A stretch of 64,000 bases of DNA from positions 35,738,799-35,802,798 of the forward strand of contig CM032128.1 of the NCBI GenBank assembly GCA_018894105.1, in the 5' to 3' direction. Each line of letters starts with the position of its first letter. The stretch's first letter is position 1. Under the pieces are notes generated by a model that worked only from the letters and a program-made list of their open reading frames with translations, made no database searches and was not told the DNA's origin. The position numbers and the translations under genes are program-made. Source of the DNA: Jacaranda mimosifolia (Eukaryota > Streptophyta > Magnoliopsida > Lamiales > Bignoniaceae). Below, piece by piece: positions 11,036-23,454 of this stretch.

Positions 11036-13483
11036 CGTCATGTCCCAGCTTCCAAATCCAGCGATCAATCAGCGCCGTCCAATCTAAATTAAGACCCCTC
11101 TGCGTGGCCGTAAGATTAACACAAAGAATGGTCAGGATTTGGTCAACAATAGTGGCGCCCAGCAGTCTGCTCACCCAAACGACACCGTTCTCACTAAAGC
11201 TGCCCAATTCCGTGCCGTTGGATTAGGCTGTGATCAAAGGGGAGGATTGAGCTCATCTGAACCGTCTAGCCAAGGAGAAGAATTGAGGGACCAGATTGAA
11301 ACGGCCTGGCAAGGCTCCATCAAACTAGAAGGCGACACGTAGCCTAAGGAGTTAACTGCTACAAAATCTATAACAAAATAAGCTAGTGGGCAGTGGCCCT
11401 CACCCTATCCTTTTCTTTTTTTACTATTCCTAGCAGCTATATAGCTATAGATGTTTCAGACGCTTGAGGCAATGATTAATATAATCTGTACTTGCTTGTG
11501 AGAATTTCTCACAAATAAACCCTAAAAAATAAAGAAATTCTTTCAAATATATGATTGCTTGTGAAAAAAAATTTCACCTCACAAAATTTCTCTAAAAAAT
11601 TCATCCTTTTCTTTTTGAAATTTTTTCCCTCATTCTCACAAAAAATTCTTACAAACAATCACTCTCACCTATCACATCAATTATAATCATTATACTTTTA
11701 CCTGACAAACAATCACTCTCTCATAACATATAATTATATTTACACATAATTTTTTTATATTAAATAATTTTTTCATATTATAATTATTTACATGTATATA
11801 TTAACATTTAAATGAAATTATATCATAATATGTAGTTATAATCACACATAATATTTTTATATTAAAATATTATTATTTTCTTAAGATAGTTATTTTGATG
11901 TATTTTCATAGTACGTAATTATATATATATGTAATATTTAATATTTACATAGAATTATTTTTGTAATAAATAATTATAGTTATAAGTAATATTTTTATAT
12001 TTAAATATAATTATTTTGATAATATAATTATTCACACATTTTTAATATTTTATAATATTATTTTCATAATATGTGATTATATTTACACATAAAAAGTACA
12101 TTTATATTTTAATATTTACATAAAATTATTTTCCTAATACATAATTATATTTGCACATAATGTTTTATTATTTAAACAAAATTGTTTTCATAATATACAA
12201 TTATATTACACATAAAATTTTAATATATTTAAATAAAATTATTATCATATTATATAATTATATTTACACATTATATTGTATTATTTAAATAAAATTTATA
12301 TCATATTGTACAATTATATCTGACATTTATATATTATATATTATAAATAATAATATGAATATATTAAATTTCATTTTTATAAAGAAAGAAGAACTATTGT
12401 TTCACTATTTAAAAAATAATAGTATTTTAAATATAGTTAAGGAATTTATAGTACACATTTAATATTTAATATATGATTAAATATTTTATATATATTTCAT
12501 GAATAAGCATAAAGAATATATATTTAATATGTATATATATATATTTGAATAAATAAATAACAACATGTTAACGGATAAAATTATAGTACAATTTTAAAAT
12601 AAATATTTAACGAATATGTAGTATATATTTAATATTTAATATAGTTAATTAATTTATCCATTATATGTAATATTTAATATATGTTGTGATATTTAGTATA
12701 TATTTAATCGATATACATAAAGAATTTATTTTTAATATATATTAATAAATAAATAATTAATGTTTAACGGAAAATATAGGATTATATTAAATATATTTAA
12801 CGAATATTTAGTATATATGCAATATTTACATTATTATTAAATACTTAATATATGTTTATCGAATATACATGAATATATTATATTTATATTCAATATATAA
12901 ATTATTAAATTCTCACAGAAAATTTACAAATTTTAATCAAATAAAATAATAAATTTATTCAATATTAAATTTCATTATAATATACGAAATATTTTAGATG
13001 ATAATAAATTAATGTTAATTTATTCTACAATATTGTATATGTAAATAATATATAAATTTGCTTACATAAAAAAAACTTATAACCAATCACCATCTCTTAA
13101 AATTTTCTTATAAAAATTCTCATAATCAATTACCACTTCACAAATTTCACTCAAAAAAAATCTTACAACCAAATACATTCTCACAACTTTTTTCTCACAA
13201 AAATTCTCGCAAACAATCACCACCTCATTTTCTCTCATCTACCACATCAATTGTAATCATTACACTTTTACCTTACAAACAATCACTACCTCATAAAAAA
13301 AATTTCTAGCTCACAAACAAAAAAATCTCACTATTTCCTCTAAGAAATGAGAAATGAGAAATGGAAACACAAGCAATCACACCCATAGTTTTTTCCTCTT
13401 AACTCTTTTTCTTCCTTCTTAATCTTCTAAATCTTGTTCTCTTCTTTTCCTCCCCAAATTCACCAATTACCTTAGCCCTTACA
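11036..13483 (+). repeat. 5' LTR of the gypsy element, with nested insertion
   Basis: It starts CGTCATGTCCCAG; the 3' LTR has the expected TG at this place. It ends TTACA just before the primer binding site. The first 335 bp match 17984-18325. At 2448 bp it is unusually long because about 1.9 kb of AT-rich DNA is nested inside. Without that it would be about 560 bp. Confidence 0.8.
11490..13380. mobile_element. AT-rich nested insertion in the 5' LTR
   Basis: Its edges are imperfect inverted repeats: TTGCTTGTGAGAATTTCTCA on the left, and CACAAGCAATCACACCC (preceded by TGAGAAATGAGAAATGG) on the right. The interior is extremely AT-rich. About 80 bp at 11646-11725 recurs in direct orientation at about 13206-13295, sharing CACATCAATT and the word ACAAACAATCAC. 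A second internal GATTGCTTGTG lies near 11551. No coding sequence was seen. This looks like one or more nested non-autonomous DNA elements. No target duplication was fixed, so the edges are approximate. Confidence 0.55.
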
Positions 13484-13486
13484 AAT

Positions 13487-13499
13487 TGGTATTGGAGCC
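13487..13499 (+). other. Primer binding site for initiator tRNA-Met
   Basis: TGGTATTGGAGCC begins four bases after the LTR terminal CA. It resembles the plant tRNA-iMet complement TGGTATCAGAGCC with two changes. Confidence 0.8.
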
Positions 13500-13530
13500 A
13501 TTCGGTCCTCCAGATGACCTAATATCCACC

Positions 13531-14700
13531 ATGGCAGACGGCACCAAGATGAAAGATTTGCATGAAAATCACAAAAGACAAGAGATTCTTCTTGTGGAAG
13601 AGAGAGCCTTAAGGGAAGCAGGAGAGAGGCACACACAAGAACAGTTTGAGAGTATCATGAATACATAAAGCAATTTCCAACAGACTCTCTTTTCTCTAGA
13701 ACATAAACATAAACTCATGCAGCAACAGTTACAAATGGTCGCAGAACAAATGCAACAGTATAACAAAAACAAATCCATATTGGGGGAAGGTCTCTATGCT
13801 ACTAATGAAAAAGGATCATTGTCTCAAAACATAGCAAATGGATCAGTAGCTTCAGATGGCTCTTCAATTGGGATGTTAGGTGGTCAAACTTCTTTCCCTC
13901 GAGTAGAGTTCCTTCACTTTGATGGGGATTCTCCTAGGGCTTAGATCAAAAAATGCCAACGCTACTTCCAAGGAGTGATCACCATGTTTGATGAGTAGAA
14001 AGTTTTGTTAGCTTTTGTGCATTTGGAAGGAAAGGCAGAGATGTGGTACCAGAGTTTCATTGAGGGCACCAGCTTACCAATCTGGCAGTAGTTTTTGGGG
14101 GCGGTCCTTCAGAGATTTGATGATGTTGACCCCGAGCTGATGATAGGAGAATTCCAAAGGATGAGGCAGATAAGTACAATCTCCCAATACTTGGAAAAAT
14201 TTGAAGACCTTAAATCTCATTTGCTCATTTTTAACAAAGAGTTTATGAGGAGTTTTTTACTGTTGGTTTTTTGAGTGGATTAAAAGAGGAAATTCAAAGT
14301 GCAGTTATGTCACTAAAACCAACCAGTTTATCCCAAGCCATTTCCCTTGCTAAAAAACAAGAAGCAACTCTTGAAGCCATCCTTAAGAAAGCAACCTACC
14401 TACACAAACAACAAACCAACAACAGAGCTCCACTCAAACTAAATCAAACCTCCAAGCCCTACCCCAATGGCTCTAGGAACCCATTAAAACCCCTTAATCC
14501 TACCTCAACCCCTAAGAGACTTCTAACAATTACAGAAATGAAAGTTAGGAAAGAAGAACCTATGTTACAACTGTGATGAAACCTACACCACATGACATAT
14601 GAGTAGATAGAGATAGTCATTCTTGATAATGTTTAAGGAAAAGGAGGAAGCTTACCAGACATAGATAGTTGAAGAAGGTAACTCAGAGCCAATAATCATG
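13531..14700 (+). pseudogene. gag remnant of the gypsy element
   Basis: The frame starts at the ATG at 13531. It has a coiled-coil-like Gln-rich region, then a retrotransposon gag domain with LEGKAEMWYQSF, then a basic Pro/Asn-rich stretch. A CCHC zinc-knuckle remnant (CYNCDE) lies at about 14565. The frame is broken by stops at about 13666, 13942, 13997 and 14088, and by a further shift near 14240. Most stops are TAG where the family usually has Trp. Confidence 0.75.
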
Positions 14701-15240
14701 GATGACATAACTCTTTCAATAAACTCCATAACAGAGAACACTAATATGAACACTCTTAGAATTAAAAGGACTGTGGAGGGCAAAGACTTGCATGTCCTTA
14801 TAGATAGTGGAAGTACTCATAACTTTTGGGATGAGGAAATGGCCACTCAACTAGGATATCCCTCCTTAATACCAGCTACTCCCATGATGGTTAGTGTAGC
14901 TAATGGAAATAAAATGGTTAGCAGGTTTGAGTGTCCTAATTTTTCTTGGAAAATTTAAGGGCGTAAGTTTCGTTACACTATCAGGATTATTAGGACACCT
15001 AGTTATGACTTGGCCCTTGGGGGGGGATTGGCTTAGATAAAACAACTTAGTGGAATTGGATTACCAAAAAATGAAATTAACCATATCTAGGAAAGGGAAA
15101 AAAATTGCTATGAAAGCTGTAACAGAACAGTCAGAACTTAAGCTAATTTCTACTAAGGCCATGAACAAATTATTCAAAAAAGGGGCTCAAGGCATTTGTG
15201 GGCAGTTGTTTTCAGTTACAGCCAAACCCATGCCCTAAGA
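14700..15240 (+). pseudogene. Aspartic protease remnant of the gypsy element
   Basis: The active-site loop VLIDSGSTHNF is seen at about 14795-14830. Downstream sequence fits a retropepsin-like fold (SYDLALGGDWL). Stops at about 14956 and near 15035 interrupt it. Confidence 0.75.
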
Positions 15241-16090
15241 GAGTCAAAATCCTAAGCTAGAGAGGCTTTTAGACTCTTTCTAAGATGTTTTTGTTGAACC
15301 TACTAGCCTGCCACCTTCTAGGGGAATTGAACACGATATCACCCTAATCCCAGAAGCTGTACCTAAGGAGCAATCACCCTATAGTATTCCTATGTTCAAA
15401 AAAATGAGATAGAAGAACTGGTTAAGGGCATGCTGGAAGTTGGCATAATTAGACTTAGCCAAAGTCCCTTTGCCACCCCAGTTTTGCTTGTTTAAAAAAA
15501 AAAAAAAAAAGATGGGTCATGGAGGCTATGTATTAACTGTAGAACCTAAACAGCCTTATAGTTAAAGATAATTTCCCAATCCCTATCATTGGTGAGCTAT
15601 ATGGGGCTAAGTGCTTTTCTAAAATTGACTTAAGGTTAGGTTACTTCCAAATAAGAATGAAAAATGAAGATATTTATAAAAATAGTTTTGTGACTTATCA
15701 AGGCCATTATGAATTCCTTGTAATGCCTCCTCAACCTTCTAGTCTCTAATGAATCAAATTTTTGCAATACAACTGAGGAAATGTGTGTTAGTGTTCTTTG
15801 ATGATATCCTCATTTATAGTAAAACCGAACAAGAACACCTTAAGCACTTAGCCCTAGTCTTAGGAACCCTAAACCAACTCTATGCTAAAAGAAGAAAATG
15901 TAGCTTTTTGAAGAACAAAATAGACTACTTGGGACACTTCATCTCTAGTGCTGGTGTAGCCACTGAGCTAGAAAAAATAAAATGCATGATAGAGTGGCTT
16001 GAACTTAAATCAGTCAAAGCTTTAAGAGGATTCCTAGGGTTAACATGATCCTATATGAAGTTTATCAAGGGATATGGGATCATTAGCAAA
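15240..16090 (+). pseudogene. Reverse transcriptase remnant of the gypsy element
   Basis: Recognisable blocks are [44 protein letters not shown] and the catalytic FFDDILIYS, then YLGHFIS. Stops, frameshifts and a run of 17 A at 15494-15510 disrupt it. Confidence 0.85.
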
Positions 16091-16570
16091 TCTCTTACAG
16101 ACCTGCTTAGGAAGGATGGGTTCAAGTAGGGTCCTGAAGTCACTGTGGCCTTTAACCATCTCAAAACAGCCCCTGTCCTAGCCCTACCAGATTTTTCCAA
16201 ACCTTTCATCATTGAGACTGATGCCAGTGGAAAGGGTATTGGGCCAGTGCTTATGCAAAACAAGAGACCCATTGCTTACCTCAGCAAGGCATTGGGACAT
16301 AGAGCTCAAGCCCTTTCCATTTGTGAAAAGGAATTCTTGGCAGTCCTCATGGTAGTTTCTAAGTGGAAACAGTACCTACAGGGTCACCATTTAAGCATAA
16401 AAACAGATCAGCAGAGCCTTAAGCATTTGCTTAGCCAAAAAGTGGACTCTATGCTGCAGCAAAAGGGAATTTCCAAGCTGTTGGGAATGGATTATGAGGT
16501 TCACTACAAGAAAGGGGTGGAGAATAAAGCAGTAGATGCCTTATCAAGGGTTGAACATAACCAAGGGTAG
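16090..16570 (+). pseudogene. RNase H remnant of the gypsy element
   Basis: The frame 16145-16570 is open and has ETDASGKGIGPVL (first catalytic Asp), EKEFLAVLMVVSKWKQYL, KTDQQSLKHLL and the closing DALSR motif, the usual order for a Ty3/gypsy RNase H. Confidence 0.85.
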
Positions 16571-16689
16571 TGCAATGTAGTTTTTACACTCTTTCCCAGA
16601 TGGGTCAATAAGATTCAACATAGCTATGCCAGTGACAGTTTGTTTGGTGAAGTTCTGAGGGGTAAAGCAATTGATCCTAGTGCTTATCC

Positions 16690-17480
16690 AAGTATAATTA
16701 CAATGGAGGGGTGCTAAGGAAACGAGATATAGTTTGTGTTGGGAAAGTTGACATCTTGATGCAGAGGATTTTTCAACTTTTGCACAACACATCAGTTGGA
16801 GGACACTCAGGTATATCTGGAACTTATCACAGGATAAAGTCTATGTTCTTTTGGCCTAACTTAAAAATAGATGTTACTAATTGGGTCAAAGAGTGTGACA
16901 CATGTCAAAGAAACAAACATGAAACTAACCCCTACCCTGGCTTAGTCCAACCCTTCTCTATACTTGCACAAGCCTGGTCTCACATCTCTATGGACTTTAT
17001 TGAGGGGCTACCTAACACTGAGGGAAAGAACTCCATTTGGGCGGTGGTAGACAGGCTAACTAAGTATGCACATTTTCGAGCACCTAGCTAAATTGTTCTT
17101 GAACCAAATTTACAAGCTACATGGCCTACCTAAGAGTATAATGCCAGATAGGGATAAGCTCTTTACTAGCTCTTTCTGGACTACCCTATTTAGGCTCCTA
17201 GGCACCTACCACCCTCAATTAGATGGGCAAACTGAAAGGGTCAACTAATGTTCAGAAACCTACCTTAGGTGTATGTGTCACCTCAAATCTAAGCACTGGA
17301 ATAGATGGTTACCCTTGGTAGAATTTTGGTATAATACCAGCTACTATTCCAACCTCAAGATTACCCATTCCAAGCACTCTATGGGTACCATCCTACACAC
17401 ATCCCTTTAGGTCCCCTTGCATACACTGCTCACACAAAAGTCACATAGCTTATTCAAGAAAGAGTCAATACTATTCAAAT
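16690..17480 (+). pseudogene. Integrase remnant of the gypsy element
   Basis: An HHCC zinc-binding region is visible (GGHSGISGTYHRIK and CDTCQRNK), then the core with SMDFIEGLP, MPDRDKLFTSSFW and TYHPQLDGQTERVN, which carry the DDE-type residues. Frameshifts near 17090 and stops after 17248 break it. Confidence 0.85.
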
Positions 17481-17499
17481 ACTTAAGGAAAACCTTCTG

Positions 17500-17970
17500 T
17501 TTGCACAAAACCGCATGAAGTTTTTTGCAAATAAACACATGAGCGAAAGAGAATTTGCAGTGGGGGAGCAAGTCTATTTAAAACTACAACCTTACAGGCA
17601 GACCAGCATCATCATGCGCAGAAATCTCAAATTCGCACCCAAATACTATGGACCTTTTACAGTCATATAAAAAATTAGGACAGTGGCTTACAAGTTAGAT
17701 TTACCAGCTAAGAGCCTTATCCATCCAGTGTTCCACGTCTCGCTATTGAAGAAGAAATTGGGCTCTAATCGTTCATCGTCAGCGACTTTACCTGCAACAA
17801 ATAAAGACAGGTGCTTCAAGGTGTATCCAGTGGCTATCTTAGGGAAACGTCTCATACCTAGGGACATTGGTGCAGTGGTCCTACTCAGGTGAACAGGATG
17901 TCATATGGGAGGATTACTCAGACATTAAGGCATGGTTTCCATATTTCGGTCCTTGGGGATGAGGAAGCGA
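17500..17970 (+). pseudogene. Integrase C-terminus and chromodomain-like tail
   Basis: GEQVYLKLQPYRQ and KYYGPFTVI are typical of the C-terminal integrase domain, followed by HPVFHVSLLKK. A shifted frame then reads QWSYSGEQDVIWEDYSDIKA, which resembles a chromodomain as in chromoviruses. The chromodomain assignment is less certain than the integrase call. Confidence 0.6.
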
Positions 17971-17981
17971 AAAAGGGGGGG
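17970..17981 (+). other. Polypurine tract
   Basis: AAAAAGGGGGGG ends two bases before the 3' LTR. This is the usual plus-strand priming site. Confidence 0.75.
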
Positions 17982-17983
17982 AA

Positions 17984-18325
17984 TGTCATGTCCCAGCCTC
18001 CAGATCCAGTGATCAATCAATGCCGTCCAATCAAAATTAAGATGCCTCTGTGTGGCCGTAAGATTAATATAAAGAATGGTCAGGATTTGATCAATAATAG
18101 TGGCGCCCTGCAGTTTGCACACCCAAATGACACTGTTCTCACTAAAGCTGACAAATTCCGTGCCGTTGGATTAAATTGCAATCAAAGGAGAGGATTGAGC
18201 TTATCTGAACCGTCCAGCCAAGGAAAAGAATCGAGGGACCAGATTGAAACGGCTTGGGAAGGCTCCATCAAACTAGAAGGCAACATGTAGCCTAAGGAGT
18301 TAATAGCTACATAATCTATAACAAA
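17984..18325 (+). repeat. Truncated 3' LTR of the gypsy element
   Basis: It starts TGTCATGTCCCAG and matches the 5' LTR to AATCTATAACAAA. Homology then stops and CA-rich satellite begins with TCCACATAGGCACACAC. The rest of the LTR and the flanking target duplication are missing from this window. Confidence 0.85.
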
Positions 18326-20561
18326 TCCACATAGGCACACACACATAAACCTGCGTGTACACACACACACACACACACACACTCTCGCACAGACGCACAC
18401 AAACACACATACACCCTTGCACACATAAACTCGCACACACACACACACACACACACTGGCACAAATGTACACACACACAAAACACCCTCGCACACACGCT
18501 CACACATACAAACATGCACACACACACACACGCACACGATCACGATCAATGGAAAATCAATATGTACAAAAAATTAATAAAGAAGGTCTTTGGTTGTATA
18601 TTCATTATTTAAGAAATATATATATTATGGATTTTTGGATATATTTTCTTTATTTTCTATTTTTTGAACTAGAAATTCCAAGAAAATTGTGAAGGGGTAT
18701 ATATATGATTTTGAAAATGTAAGAAAATTTATTAAACAAGATCTTTGGTTGTATTTTCATTATTCAAGAAATATATATATTAAGGATTTTCAGATATATT
18801 TTCAATATTTTCTATTTTTTAAACTGGAAATTCCAAGAAAATTGTGAAGGGGTATATATATAATTTTATTTGAAGCAATACATTTTACTTTCTAGTTACA
18901 ATTACAGACACACCCACACTTAAATCCACATTGGCACACACACATAAACCCGCACACATACACACACACACACACATGCTCGCGCGTGCGCACACACACA
19001 CACACAAACATGCACACACACATGGAAACACTCACGATCAATGGAAAATTAATATGTACGAAAATTTAATAAAGAAAAACTTTGGTTGTATTTTCATTAT
19101 TTACGATATATATATATATATGATGGATTTTTGGATATATTTTCTTTATTTAATATTTTCTGAACTAGAAATTCCAAGAAAATTGTGAAGGGGTATGATG
19201 TGATTTTGAAAATGTAAAAAAATTTAATAAAGAAGATCTTTGGTTGTATTTTCATTATTCAACAAATATATGTATGAAGGGTTTTCGGATATATTTTCAT
19301 TATTTTATATTTTTCAATCTAGAAATTCCAAGAAAATAGTGAAGGGGTATATATATGATTTTATTTGAAGCAATATAATTCGCTTTCTAGTCATAGTTTA
19401 GACACACGCCCACCCAAATCCATGCAGGCAGGCACACACACATAAACCCGCACAAATACACAAACACACACACACACACGCACAGGCTCACAATCAATGA
19501 AAAAATTAATATGTACGAAAATATAATTAAGAAGATCTTTGGTTGTATTTTCATTATTTAAGAAATATATATTATGGATTTTTGGATATATTTTCTTTAT
19601 TTTCTATTTTTTAAATTGGAAATTCCAAGAACATTGTGAAGGGGTATATATATTATTTTGAAAATGTAAAAAAATTTAATAAACAAGATCTTCGGTTGTA
19701 TTTTCATTATTCAAGAAATATATATATATATATTAAGAATTTTTGGATATATTTTTATTATTTTCTATTTTTCAATCTAGAAATTCCAGGAAAATAGTGA
19801 AGGGGTATATATATGATTTTATTTAAAGCAATATAATTCGCTTTCTAGTCACAAATTTAGACACACGCCCACCCAAGTCCACGCAGGCACACACACACAC
19901 ACACACGTTCACGTTCAATGAAAAATTAATATGTACGAAAATTTAATAAAGAATGTCTTTGGTTGTGTTTTCATTATTTAAGAAATATATATATTATAGA
20001 TTTTTGGATATATTTTCTTTATTTTCTATTTTTAAACTAGAAATTCCAAGAAAATTGTAAAGGGGTATATATATGATTTTGAAAATGTAAGAAAATTTAA
20101 TAAAGAAGATCTTTGGTTGTATTTTCATTATTCAAGAAATATATATATATTAAGAATTTTCGGATATATTTTCATTATTTTCTATTTTTTAAACTAAAAA
20201 TTCCAAGAAAATCGTGTAGGGACATATATAAGATCTTATTTGAAGCAATATATTTTGATTTCTAGTCACAATTTCTGACACACCCACACCCAAATTCACA
20301 CAGGCACACACACATAAACCCGCACACACACACGCACACGCACATGCACACACACATGCTCATGATCAATGAAAAATTAATATGTACGGAAATATAATAA
20401 AGAAGATCTTTGGTTGTATTTTCATTATTTAAGAAATATATATTATGGATTTTTGGATATATTTTCTTTATTTTCTATTTTTTAAATTGGAAATTCGAAG
20501 AAAATTGTGAAGGGGTATATATATGATTTTGAAAATGTAAGAAAATTTAATAAACAAGATC
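18326..20561 (+). repeat. Edge sub-array of A-type satellite dimers
   Basis: About five repeats of roughly 415-580 bp. Each has two related AT-rich halves and then a CA tract. Both halves carry TTTGGTTGTATTTTCATTAT, GGATATATTTTC and AAATTCCAAGAAAATTGTGA. The first half ends in GATTTTGAAAATGTAAG. The second ends in GATTTTATTTGAAGCAATA and runs into CAGACACACCCACAC. CA tracts lie near 18326-18540, 18903-19031, 19402-19490, 19860-19910, 20277-20362 and 20722-20850. The copies are clearly diverged, as expected at an array edge. There is no coding evidence. Confidence 0.85.
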
Positions 20562-21002
20562 TTTGGTTGTATTTTCTTTATTCAAGAAATATATATTAAG
20601 AATTTTCGGATATATCTTCAATATTTTCTATTTTTTAAACTGAAAATTCCAAGAAAATTGTGAAGGAGTATATATATGATTTTATTTAAAGCAATATATT
20701 TTGCTTTGTAGTAATAATTTCAGACACACCCACACTCAAATCCACATAGGTACACACACACACACTCGCACAGACGGACACACACACAAAAACACCCTCG
20801 CACACACGCACGCACATAAAAACATGCACACACACACACACGCACACGTTCACAATCAACGAAAAATTAATATGTACGAAAATTTAATAAGAAGGTCTTT
20901 GGTTGTGTTTTCATTATTTAAGAAATATATATTATTAGACACACCAATGCCTAAATCCACACTGGCACACAAACATACACATGCACACACACGCGCACAC
21001 AC

Positions 21003-21034
<32 letters not shown>

Positions 21035-21070
21035 TCACACACGCACACACTTAACACACATGCACAAACT

Positions 21071-21101
<31 letters not shown>

Positions 21102-21600
21102 TCACGCACACACACTCGCACACACACACGTTCAAAAATAAATGAATAAGTAAGAAAATTTAATGAACAAAATATTTAGTTGTATTTTCATTATTTACGT
21201 CATATATGTTAAGGATTTTGGGCTATATTTTTACTACTTTAAATTTTTTGAACTCGAAATTTCAAGAAATTTGCCAAGGGGTATGTATATGATTTTTTTG
21301 AAGCAAAATATTTTATTTGCTATTCACAATTTTAGAGACACCCACACCAAAATCCTCACGCGCACACACACATTCAAAAATAAATGAATAAGCAAGAAAA
21401 TTTAATAAACAAGACATTTAGTTGTATTTTCATTATTTATGTCATATATGTTAAGGATTTTCGGCCATATTTTTCCTACTTTAAATTTTTTGAACTCGAA
21501 ATTTCAAAAAATTTGCCAAGGAGTACGTATAAGATTTTTTTTGAAGCAAAATATTTTATTTTCTATTCACAATTTCAGAGACACCAACACCAAAATCCTA

Positions 21601-21633
<33 letters not shown>

Positions 21634-21914
21634 CACTTACTCACACGCACACTCACACACACACACACACACACTCATGTTCAAAAACAAATGAATAAGC
21701 AAGAAAATTTAGTAAACAAGATATTTGGTTGTATTTTTAGTAATTACGTCGTATTTATTAATGATTTTTGGCTATATTTTGACTACTTTCAATTTTTTGA
21801 ACTTGAAATTTCGAGAAATTTTCAAAGGGTTATGTATATAATTTTTTTTGAAGCAAAATATTTTATTTTCTATTCACAATTTCGGAGACACCAACACCAA
21901 AATCCTAACACACG

Positions 21915-21959
<45 letters not shown>

Positions 21960-23419
21960 TCACGCACACACACTCTCACACACACACACATTCAAAAATA
22001 GATGAATAAGCAAGAAAATTTAATAAACAAGATATTTAGTTGTATTTTCACTATTTACGCCATATATGTTAAGGAATTTTGGCCATATTTTTACTACTAT
22101 AAATTTTTTGAACTCGAAATTTCAAGAAATTTGCCAAGGGGATGTATATGATTCTTTTTGAAGCAAAATATTTTATTTTCTATTCACAATTTCAGAGACA
22201 CCCACACCTAAATCCTCACACACACACACACACACGTTCACACACACGTTCAAAAACAAATGAATAAGCAAGAAAATTTAATAAACAAGATATTTGGTTG
22301 TATTTTTAGTTTTTATGTCGCATATATTAATGATTTTTGTCAATATTTTGAATACTTTCAATTTTTTGAACTCGAAATTTAAAGAAAATTTTCAAGGGTT
22401 ATTTATATAATTTTTTTTGAAGCAAAATATTTTATTTTCTATTCACAATTTCAGAGATACCTACACCAAAATCCTCACGCACACATACACGCACACTCAG
22501 ACACACACACACACACACACACACTCACATTCAAAAACAAATGAAAAAGTAAGAAAATTTAATAAACAAGATTTTTGGTTGTATTTTTATTATTGACGTC
22601 ATATATATTAAGGATTTTTGGCTATATTTTTACTACTTTCATTTTTTGGAACTCGAAATTTGAAGAAATTTGCCAAGGAGTATGTATATAATTTTTTTGG
22701 AATTAAAATATTTTATTTACTATTCAAAATTTCAGAGACATCCACACCAAAGTCCTCACGTGCGCACACACACACACACACACTCACATGTTCATGCACA
22801 CACAAACTCACACACACAAACACACACACGCACTCACTAATGCACACACACACGTTCAAAAATAAATGAATAAGCAAGAAAATTTAATAAACAAGATATT
22901 TTGGTTGTATTTTCATTATTTACGTCATATATGTTAAGGATTTTCGGCCATATTTCTATTACTTTAAATTTTTTGAACTCGAAATTTCAAGAAATTTGCC
23001 AAGGGGTATGTATATGATTTTTTTTGATGCAAAATATTTTATTTTCTATTCACAATTTCAGAGACACCCGCACCAAAATCCTGATGCGCACACACACACA
23101 CACTCTATCTCTCACACACTCACGCACACGCACGTTCAAAAATAAATAAATAAGCAAGAAAATTTAATAAACAAGATATTTAGTTGTATTTTCATTATTT
23201 AAGTCATATATGTTAAGGATTTTCGGCCATATTTTTACTATTTTAAATTTTTTGAACTCGAAATTTCAACAAATTTTCCAAGGGGTGCGTACAAGATTTT
23301 TTTTGAAGCAAAAAATTTTATTCTCTATTCACAATTTAAGAGACACCCACACCAAAATCCTAACGCGCGCACACACACACTCAAACACACACACACACAG
23401 ACACACTCAAACACACATG

Positions 23420-23454
<35 letters not shown>

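Larger units (their letters stand above)
11036..18325 (+). mobile_element. Degenerate Ty3/gypsy LTR retrotransposon
   Basis: The order is LTR, tRNA-Met-type primer binding site, gag, protease, RT, RNase H, integrase, chromodomain-like tail, polypurine tract, partial 3' LTR. This order, with integrase after RNase H, defines Ty3/gypsy. Every domain is interrupted by stops or frameshifts, so the element cannot move by itself. Over the first 335 bp or so the two LTRs differ at about 37 positions by hand count, roughly 11 percent and mostly transitions, so the insertion is old. Inserted sequence interrupts the 5' LTR, and the 3' LTR is cut off by the satellite array. The 5' end lies 97 bp from the TLS1 start codon. 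Confidence 0.9.

Noticed and set aside
11518..11528. AAACCCTAAAA as plant telomere repeat
   Set aside because: A single chance match to the telomere unit with no tandem array.
18182..18549. Minus-strand Cys-rich frames at the array edge
   Set aside because: GTGTGC microsatellite translation running into antisense LTR.
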